From contig CAYPQM010000171.1 of assembly GCA_964412845.1 (NCBI GenBank), forward strand, positions 1-13,489: 13,489 bases of DNA, read 5' to 3'. This DNA is from JAWWPY01 sp964412845. Its GTDB lineage: Bacteria; Actinomycetota; Actinomycetes; Streptosporangiales; Streptosporangiaceae. How positions within the stretch are numbered: position 1 is the stretch's first letter; the number at the start of each line of letters is the position of its first letter. Positions 7,746 to 13,489 of the stretch are shown piece by piece. Below the pieces are notes generated by a model. That model was not told where the DNA came from. It did not search any database and worked only from the letters and a program-made list of their open reading frames with translations. Position numbers and translations under genes: made by a program.

Positions 7746-7817
7746 TGCCTCCAATAGGATTTGAACCTATACCAAAGGTTTAGAAGAGCTCTGTCCTGTC
7801 TATTAGACAAGGGACCC
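7746..7817 (-). tRNA. trnR-UCU: tRNA-Arg(UCU), with mismatched acceptor and anticodon stems; may be a pseudogene
   Basis: The minus strand reads as a 72-nt tRNA-like sequence. Anticodon loop CTTCTAA gives anticodon UCU, the T arm ATAGG-TTCAAAT-CCTAT is perfect, and the D arm GTC...GAC is present. It closely resembles plastid trnR-UCU. The acceptor 5' strand GGGTCCC against 3' TGGAGGC leaves pairs 2, 3 and 7 unpaired (G-G, G-G, C-T), and the anticodon stem has a C-C at 30-40. These changes are unusual and C-to-U editing would not repair G-G. The gene usually sits beside trnG-UCC and atpA; here it is between the truncated clpP and psaA, a rearranged location. It is either a decayed duplicate or a strongly altered functional gene. 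Confidence 0.75.
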
Positions 7818-8376
7818 TTTTCATACCATTGCTCGAATATGCTATATAGAAAAATATAGGAAGATAGAGCACGATTTAAACATAGGAGAAAGAGGGGAAA
7901 ATTCGAATTTGTAATAGAAAGGTTACACTAAGAGTATTAAATTCCCAGTCATTTTTTTTTATGTGTTTTGAATAATTATTATGAAATCCAAATGAGTCCA
8001 TATTCAATCTATTTATGGAAGAACTGTATTTCTATGCAATATGAGATATTCAGTAGCTAAATAACACTATGAATATCACTAAGTAATATATATATAATAT
8101 TTATAAATTAAGAATAGACTAGAACTAATTAAAGTTAATAACTTTAATGGTAAACTAAGTTTAAAAACACAAGAAAGATATTCAGAATGATCTTATCTAT
8201 CTTCTATTCTAATGAATAATGGGGTATCTTTTGAGTTTTACTTTCTTTTTTTTACGTACAAAAAAGATATTATGTTGTATGAAAGTAGATCTATATAAAC
8301 TATTTTTTGATAGCCTCAAATATATACTAAATAAGTTCGATCCTGCTTATAAAGAAATATTATTAAAAATCTCGAA
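7818..8376. other. AT-rich spacer, no gene found
   Basis: About 560 nt with no convincing coding frame on either strand. It contains a 9-bp perfect hairpin with a 3-nt loop at 8128-8148, and a T-run/A-run inverted repeat (8244-8251 with 8260-8267). It separates trnR-UCU from the psaA leader. In most plastid genomes ycf3 lies upstream of psaA, but no ycf3 sequence was recognised here. Confidence 0.7.
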
Positions 8377-8550
8377 ATGGCATCATCCCTAAAATTTCAA
8401 ACTATATTAGACAAAAAATATTCTATTCGTAATACCGAGAAAATATTTTCCAAGATCAATAAAGTCCGTTGGGCACCTAATGCTTATGTCATAATAGATT
8501 CGAACACTTGCCTCGGATTGACTCAATATCATAATTGCTCTAGTGAATAA
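8377..8550 (+). other. 57-codon open frame in the psaA upstream region, status unknown
   Basis: ATG to TAA, 57 residues, beginning MASSLKFQTILDKKYSIRNT and containing VRWAPNAYVIIDSNTCLGL. I do not recognise it as any plastid protein. The second half of the DNA (from about 8455) resembles, from memory, the conserved non-coding leader upstream of psaA in other plants, which argues that the frame is open by chance. There is no clear Shine-Dalgarno before the ATG. Listed because it is open, unusually well balanced in composition for this AT-rich spacer, and would be missed by usual length cut-offs. Confidence 0.25.
8469..8495 (+). promoter_or_regulatory. Candidate psaA promoter
   Basis: TTGGGC (8469-8474), a 15-nt spacer and CATAAT (8490-8495) resemble a PEP -35/-10 pair, about 200 nt upstream of the psaA ATG and on its strand. 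The spacer is slightly short, so this is tentative; psaA-psaB-rps14 needs a promoter in this region. Confidence 0.4.
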
Positions 8551-8695
8551 CTATCTAGTTTAGTAAATAACTTAAGAAATAGATGGATGATAGATAGATA
8601 AAGAACTAATAAAAAATCCATCTTTTAGAAGTTCACTAAAAACTTGACTCTTGGCAGGTCTCTTTGTATGTGTTGTCCGGAAAGAGGAGGACTTA

Positions 8696-10948
8696 ATGAT
8701 TATTCGTTCGCCGGAACCAGAAGTGAAAATTCTTGTGAATAGAGATCCTGTAAAAACATCTTTTGAGCAATGGGCCAAACCTGGTCATTTCTCAAGAACA
8801 ATAGCTAAGGGTCCTGATACTACCACTTGGATCTGGAATCTACATGCTGATGCTCACGATTTCGATAGTCATACCAGCGATTTGGAGGAGATCTCCCGAA
8901 AAGTATTTAGTGCTCATTTCGGTCAACTCTCCATTATTTTTCTTTGGTTGAGTGGTATGTACTTCCATGGTGCCCGTTTTTCCAATTATGAAGCATGGCT
9001 AAGTGATCCTACTCATATTGGACCTAGTGCACAGGTAGTCTGGCCAATAGTAGGTCAAGAAATATTGAATGGTGATGTGGGAGGGGGTTTCCGAGGAATA
9101 CAAATAACCTCTGGCTTTTTTCAAATTTGGCGAGCATCTGGAATAATTAGTGAATTACAACTCTATTGTACCGCAATTGGTGCATTGATTTTTGCCTCCA
9201 TAATGCTTTTTGCCGGTTGGTTCCATTATCATAAAGCTGCGCCAAAATTGGCTTGGTTCCAAGATGTAGAATCTATGTTGAATCATCACTTAGCAGGGTT
9301 ACTAGGACTTGGGTCTCTTTCTTGGGCGGGACACCAAATTCATGTATCTTTACCGATTAACAAATTTCTCGATGCTGGGGTTGATGCTAAAGAGATACCA
9401 CTTCCTCATGAATTTCTCTTGAATCAAGATCTTTTGGCTCAACTTTACCCAAGTTTTAACGAGGGAGCAACCCCCTTTTTCACCTTGAATTGGTCAAAAT
9501 ATGGGGACTTTCTTACTTTTCGTGGAGGCTTAGATCCAATAACAGGGAGTCTATGGTTGAGTGATACTGCACACCATCATTTAGCTATTGCCATCCTTTT
9601 CCTGATTGCTGGCCATATGTACAAGACTAACTGGGGCATTGGTCATAGCCTTAAAGACATTCTAGAAGCTCATAAAGGTCCATTTACAGGACAAGGGCAT
9701 AAGGATCTTTATGAGATTTTAACAACTTCATGGCATGCTCAATTATCTCTTAACCTAGCCATGTTGGGTTCCTTAACCATTATTGTAGCTCATCATATGT
9801 ATTCCATGCCTCCTTATCCATATCTAGCTACTGACTACGGTACACAACTTTCATTGTTCACACATCACATGTGGATTGGTGGATTTCTGATAGTTGGTGC
9901 TGCTGCACATGCAGCCATTTTTCTAGTAAGAGACTATGATCCAACTACTCGATACAATGATCTTTTAGATCGTATCCTTAGGCACCGCGATGCAATCATA
10001 TCACATCTTAACTGGGTATGTATATTTTTAGGTTTTCACAGTTTTGGCTTGTACATCCATAATGATACCATGAGTGCTTTAGGGCGTCCTCAAGACATGT
10101 TTTCAGATACTGCTATCCAATTACAACCCATCTTTGCTCAATGGGTACAAAATACTCATGCTTTAGCACCTAGTCTAACAGCTCCTGGTGCAACAACGAG
10201 TACCAGCTTAACTTGGGGAGGTAGTAATTTAGTAGCAGTAGGTGGCAAAGTAGCTTTGTTACCTATTCCATTAGGAACCGCGGATTTTCTAGTCCATCAT
10301 ATTCATGCATTTACGATTCATGTAACTGTATTGATATTACTGAAGGGTGTTCTATTTGCTCGCAGTTCCCGTTTGATACCTGATAAAGCAAATCTTGGTT
10401 TTCGTTTTCCTTGTGATGGACCTGGACGAGGAGGAACATGTCAAGTATCCGCCTGGGATCATGTTTTCTTAGGTCTATTTTGGATGTACAATTCAATTTC
10501 GGTAGTAATTTTTCATTTCAGTTGGAAAATGCAGTCGGATGTTTGGGGTACCATAAGCGACCAAGGGATAATTACTCATATCACAGGAGGGAATTTTGCA
10601 CAAAGTTCCATTACGATTAATGGGTGGCTTAGAGATTTCCTATGGGCACAGGCTTCTCAAGTAATTCAATCTTATGGTTCTTCATTATCTGCATATGGTC
10701 TTTTTTTCTTAGGTGCTCATTTTGTCTGGGCTTTCAGTTTAATGTTTCTATTTAGTGGCCGTGGTTATTGGCAAGAACTTATTGAATCCATTGTTTGGGC
10801 TCATAACAAATTAAAAGTTGCTCCTGCTACTCAGCCTAGAGCTTTGAGCATTATACAAGGACGTGCTGTAGGAGTAACCCATTACCTTCTGGGTGGAATT
10901 GCCACAACATGGGCATTCTTCTTAGCAAGAATTATTGCAGTAGGATAA
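8696..10948 (+). CDS. psaA: Photosystem I P700 chlorophyll a apoprotein A1
   Basis: Large reaction-centre subunit of photosystem I; with PsaB it holds P700, A0, A1 and the FX iron-sulphur cluster in the thylakoid. The start chosen is the ATG at 8696, giving MIIRSPEPEVKILVNRDPVK and the standard 750 residues; the Shine-Dalgarno GAGGAGG (8684-8690) lies 5 nt before it. An in-frame ATG at 8651 would add 15 non-family residues. The FX loop FPCDGPGRGGTC carries Cys573 and Cys582, two of the four cluster ligands. Eleven transmembrane helices rich in chlorophyll-binding histidines are expected, and many HH and HxxxH pairs are visible. psaB follows after 25 nt. Sequence is highly conserved. Confidence 0.98.
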   Translation: MIIRSPEPEVKILVNRDPVKTSFEQWAKPGHFSRTIAKGPDTTTWIWNLHADAHDFDSHTSDLEEISRKVFSAHFGQLSIIFLWLSGMYFHGARFSNYEAWLSDPTHIGPSAQVVWPIVGQEILNGDVGGGFRGIQITSGFFQIWRASGIISELQLYCTAIGALIFASIMLFAGWFHYHKAAPKLAWFQDVESMLNHHLAGLLGLGSLSWAGHQIHVSLPINKFLDAGVDAKEIPLPHEFLLNQDLLAQLYPSFNEGATPFFTLNWSKYGDFLTFRGGLDPITGSLWLSDTAHHHLAIAILFLIAGHMYKTNWGIGHSLKDILEAHKGPFTGQGHKDLYEILTTSWHAQLSLNLAMLGSLTIIVAHHMYSMPPYPYLATDYGTQLSLFTHHMWIGGFLIVGAAAHAAIFLVRDYDPTTRYNDLLDRILRHRDAIISHLNWVCIFLGFHSFGLYIHNDTMSALGRPQDMFSDTAIQLQPIFAQWVQNTHALAPSLTAPGATTSTSLTWGGSNLVAVGGKVALLPIPLGTADFLVHHIHAFTIHVTVLILLKGVLFARSSRLIPDKANLGFRFPCDGPGRGGTCQVSAWDHVFLGLFWMYNSISVVIFHFSWKMQSDVWGTISDQGIITHITGGNFAQSSITINGWLRDFLWAQASQVIQSYGSSLSAYGLFFLGAHFVWAFSLMFLFSGRGYWQELIESIVWAHNKLKVAPATQPRALSIIQGRAVGVTHYLLGGIATTWAFFLARIIAVG

Positions 10949-10973
10949 TGGCTAGGAGGATTTGAAAAGTATT

Positions 10974-13178
10974 ATGGCATTAAGATTTCCGAGGTTTAGC
11001 CAAGGTTTAGCTCAGGACCCCACTACTCGTCGTATTTGGTTTGGTATTGCTATTGCACATGACTTCGAGATTCATGATGATATTACTGAAGAACGTCTTT
11101 ATCAGAATATTTTTGCTTCTCACTTTGGTCAGTTAGCTATAATATTTCTGTGGACATCTGGAAATCTTTTTCATGTAGCTTGGCAAGGAAATTTTGAGTT
11201 ATGGATAAAGGATCCTTTGCATATAAGACCTATTGCTCATGCAATTTGGGATCCGCATTTTGGCCAACCAGCTGTAGAAGCCTTTACTCGGGGAGGTGCT
11301 ACTGGCCCAGTCAATATTGCTTATTCTGGTCTTTATCAGTGGTGGTATACAATCGGATTACGTAGCAATGAAGATCTTTATACTGGAGCTCTTTTTCTAT
11401 TACTTCTTTCTGCAATATCCTTAGTTGCAGGTTGGTTACATCTACAACCCAAATGGAAACCAAGCCTTTCGTGGTTCAAGAATGCCGAATCTCGTCTCAA
11501 TCATCATTTGTCAGGACTTTTCGGAGTAAGTTCTTTGGCTTGGACAGGGCATTTAGTCCATGTGGCTATTCCAGGATCTAGAGGAGAATACGTCAGGTGG
11601 AGTAATTTCTTAGATGTTTCACCGCATCCCCAAGGGTTGGGACCCCTTCTTACGGGTCAATGGAATCTTTATGCTCAAGATCCTGATTCGAGTAATCATT
11701 TATTTAGCACTTCCCAAGGAGCGGGAACTGCCATTCTAACCCTTCTTGGGGGATTCCATCCACAAACACAAAGTTTATGGTTGACTGATATCGCTCATCA
11801 TCATTTAGCTATTGCCTTTATTTTTCTAATTGCTGGTCATATGTATAGAACTAATTTCGGAATTGGACATAGTATCAAAGATCTTTTAGAAGCACATATT
11901 CCTCCAGGGGGTCGATTAGGACGTGGGCATAAAGGTCTTTATGACACAATCAATAACTCCATTCATTTTCAATTAGGTCTTGCTCTAGCTTCTTTAGGGG
12001 TTATTACTTCATTAGTAGCTCAACATATGTACTCTTTACCTGCTTATGCATTCATCGCACAAGACTTTACTACTCAAGCTGCCTTATATACTCATCACCA
12101 ATATATTGCAGGGTTCATCATGACAGGAGCCTTTGCTCATGGAGCTATATTTTTCATTAGAGATTACAATCCAGCCCAGAATGAAAATAATGTATTGGCA
12201 AGAATGTTAGACCATAAAGAAGCGATCATATCGCATTTAAGCTGGGCAAGCCTTTTTCTGGGGTTCCATACCTTGGGCCTTTATGTTCATAACGATGTCA
12301 TGCTTGCTTTTGGTACTCCGGAAAAACAAATCTTAATCGAACCCATATTTGCTCAATGGATACAATCTGCTCATGGTAAGACTTCATATGGATTTGATGT
12401 ACTCCTATCTTCAACGAGCGGCCCAGCCTTCAATTCAGGTCGAAACATATGGTTACCCGGATGGTTGAATGCTGTTAATGAGAATAGGAATTCTCTTTTC
12501 TTAACAATAGGCCCTGGAGATTTCTTGGTTCATCATGCTATTGCTCTAGGTTTACATACAACTACATTGATTTTAGTAAAGGGTGCTTTAGATGCACGTG
12601 GTTCTAAATTAATGCCGGATAAAAAGGATTTTGGTTATAGTTTTCCTTGTGACGGACCAGGGCGTGGCGGTACTTGTGATATTTCCGCTTGGGACGCATT
12701 TTATTTGGCAATTTTCTGGATGTTAAATACTATTGGATGGGTTACTTTTTATTGGCATTGGAAACATATTACTTTATGGCAAGGTAACGTTTCACAATTT
12801 AATGAGTCCTCCACTTATTTGATGGGATGGTTAAGAGATTATCTATGGTTAAACTCTTCACAACTTATCAATGGATATAATCCTTTTGGTATGAATAGTT
12901 TATCGGTATGGGCATGGATGTTCTTATTTGGACATCTTGTTTGGGCTACAGGGTTTATGTTCTTAATTTCTTGGCGTGGATATTGGCAGGAATTGATTGA
13001 AACTTTAGCGTGGGCTCATGAACGCACACCTTTGGCTAATTTGATTCGCTGGAGAGATAAACCGGTTGCTCTTTCCATTGTGCAAGCAAGATTGGTTGGA
13101 TTAGCCCACTTTTCCGTAGGTTATATATTTACTTATGCAGCTTTCTTGATAGCCTCAACATCAGGAAAATTTGGTTAA
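10974..13178 (+). CDS. psaB: Photosystem I P700 chlorophyll a apoprotein A2
   Basis: Partner of PsaA in the photosystem I heterodimer, binding P700, antenna chlorophylls and the FX cluster. The start is the ATG at 10974 (MALRFPRFSQGLAQDPTTRR), giving the standard 734 residues; an in-frame ATG at 10962 would add MKSI, which is not part of the family. AGGAGG at 10954-10959 is 14 nt upstream, rather distant but usual for this gene. The FX loop FPCDGPGRGGTC supplies Cys559 and Cys568. The C terminus IASTSGKFG is typical. It is 25 nt after psaA, co-transcribed, with rps14 151 nt downstream. Confidence 0.98.
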   Translation: MALRFPRFSQGLAQDPTTRRIWFGIAIAHDFEIHDDITEERLYQNIFASHFGQLAIIFLWTSGNLFHVAWQGNFELWIKDPLHIRPIAHAIWDPHFGQPAVEAFTRGGATGPVNIAYSGLYQWWYTIGLRSNEDLYTGALFLLLLSAISLVAGWLHLQPKWKPSLSWFKNAESRLNHHLSGLFGVSSLAWTGHLVHVAIPGSRGEYVRWSNFLDVSPHPQGLGPLLTGQWNLYAQDPDSSNHLFSTSQGAGTAILTLLGGFHPQTQSLWLTDIAHHHLAIAFIFLIAGHMYRTNFGIGHSIKDLLEAHIPPGGRLGRGHKGLYDTINNSIHFQLGLALASLGVITSLVAQHMYSLPAYAFIAQDFTTQAALYTHHQYIAGFIMTGAFAHGAIFFIRDYNPAQNENNVLARMLDHKEAIISHLSWASLFLGFHTLGLYVHNDVMLAFGTPEKQILIEPIFAQWIQSAHGKTSYGFDVLLSSTSGPAFNSGRNIWLPGWLNAVNENRNSLFLTIGPGDFLVHHAIALGLHTTTLILVKGALDARGSKLMPDKKDFGYSFPCDGPGRGGTCDISAWDAFYLAIFWMLNTIGWVTFYWHWKHITLWQGNVSQFNESSTYLMGWLRDYLWLNSSQLINGYNPFGMNSLSVWAWMFLFGHLVWATGFMFLISWRGYWQELIETLAWAHERTPLANLIRWRDKPVALSIVQARLVGLAHFSVGYIFTYAAFLIASTSGKFG

Positions 13179-13255
13179 TTTCTTTTTTTATTGTCTTTTT
13201 ATTTACTCTATTATCTATTATCAACAATCTCATTCTTTTCGATGAAGAGATGGAG

Positions 13256-13271
13256 AGGTAGAAATCTACCT
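13256..13271 (+). repeat. Small stem-loop in the psaB-rps14 spacer
   Basis: AGGTAG, AAAT, CTACCT forms a 6-bp perfect hairpin with a 4-nt loop in the 151-nt spacer before rps14. It may mark a processing point in the psaA-psaB-rps14 transcript. Confidence 0.4.
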
Positions 13272-13329
13272 TCTTATATTATTATATTCGGCTTTTAACT
13301 GTATCATTATTAACAATACGAGGTAACTT

Positions 13330-13489
13330 ATGGCCAAGAAAAGTTTGGTTCAAAGAGAACACAAGCGAAAGAAATTGGAAGAAAAATATCGTTTGATTCG
13401 TCAGTCCTTAAAAAAGAAAAGCAAAGACTCATCCCTGAGTCAAAGAGAAATAAGAGAAATTCAGAGAAAATTGCAATCTCTACCACGTA
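13330..13489 (+). CDS. rps14: Ribosomal protein S14, 5' part (cut by the window edge), divergent
   Basis: Plastid 30S ribosomal protein S14. Only 53 codons are inside the window; the zinc-free C-terminal core is outside. The N terminus MAKKSLVQREHKRKKLEEKY and the later KLQSLPR identify it, along with its place after psaB. GAGG at 13320-13323 is a well-placed Shine-Dalgarno. The middle is strongly altered: KKKSKDSSLSQREIREIQR replaces the usual KEISKVPSLSDKWEIHG type, with one extra residue. Codon 27 and the Leu of SLP (codon 51, homologous to codon 50 elsewhere), both C-to-U editing sites in many angiosperms, are already encoded as TTA and CTA. No frameshift is seen, so it is probably functional but fast evolving. 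Confidence 0.93.
   Translation, partial: MAKKSLVQREHKRKKLEEKYRLIRQSLKKKSKDSSLSQREIREIQRKLQSLPR

Noticed and set aside
8651..8695. Upstream ATG for psaA adding 15 residues
   Set aside because: The ATG at 8696 has the ribosome binding site and gives the standard 750-residue protein.
8572..8778. 68-residue minus-strand frame across the psaA start
   Set aside because: Antisense to the conserved psaA N terminus and leader; no family match.
10962..10973. Upstream ATG for psaB adding four residues
   Set aside because: MALRFPRFSQ is the family N terminus and gives the standard 734 residues.

Overview
This is a stretch of plastid (chloroplast) genome from a land plant, most likely an angiosperm. 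It carries an almost canonical psbB operon (psbB-psbT-psbH-petB-petD, with psbN on the opposite strand), the psaA-psaB-rps14 cluster, the first exon of trans-spliced rps12, and clpP. The petB and petD group II introns sit at their usual places with the usual tiny first exons (6 and 8 nt). Photosynthesis proteins are close to textbook sequences and lengths. In contrast, clpP, rps12 exon 1 and rps14 are unusually divergent, clpP has no introns, and the gene order is rearranged. That combination is typical of fast-evolving plastid lineages (Geraniaceae, Campanulaceae/Lobeliaceae, some Silene, Passiflora and Plantago are known examples). I cannot name the species from sequence alone.

Layout. Bases 1-115: an unidentified fragment and the clpP leader. 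116-790 (+): full-length, intronless, divergent clpP. 940-1053 (+): rps12 5' exon, followed by the 5' half of its trans-spliced intron. 1354-1406: a strong stem-loop between the convergent rps12 and petD units. 1452-6878 (-): petD, petB, psbH, psbT and psbB, with psbN (+) nested at 4854-4985. 6879-7238: psbB leader, a PEP-type promoter and a 20-bp perfect palindrome. 7239-7604 (+): a second, 5'-truncated clpP copy. 7746-7817 (-): a trnR-UCU-like gene with a damaged acceptor stem. 7818-8695: a long AT-rich spacer and the psaA leader. 8696-13178 (+): psaA and psaB. 13330 to the edge (+): rps14, cut by the window.

How the genes work together. psbB, psbT, psbH and psbN supply subunits or an assembly factor for photosystem II. 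petB and petD encode cytochrome b6 and subunit IV of the b6f complex. psaA and psaB form the photosystem I reaction-centre heterodimer. rps12 and rps14 are 30S ribosomal proteins, and clpP is the plastid-encoded catalytic subunit of the stromal Clp protease.

The most interesting signal is the clpP pair. In most plastid genomes clpP lies between psbB and rps12 exon 1. Here the psbB operon is flanked by two direct clpP copies. The right copy keeps the old psbB neighbour, and the left copy keeps the old rps12 neighbour. The copies differ almost only by amino-acid replacements and in-frame indels. The truncated copy has lost residues needed for catalysis.
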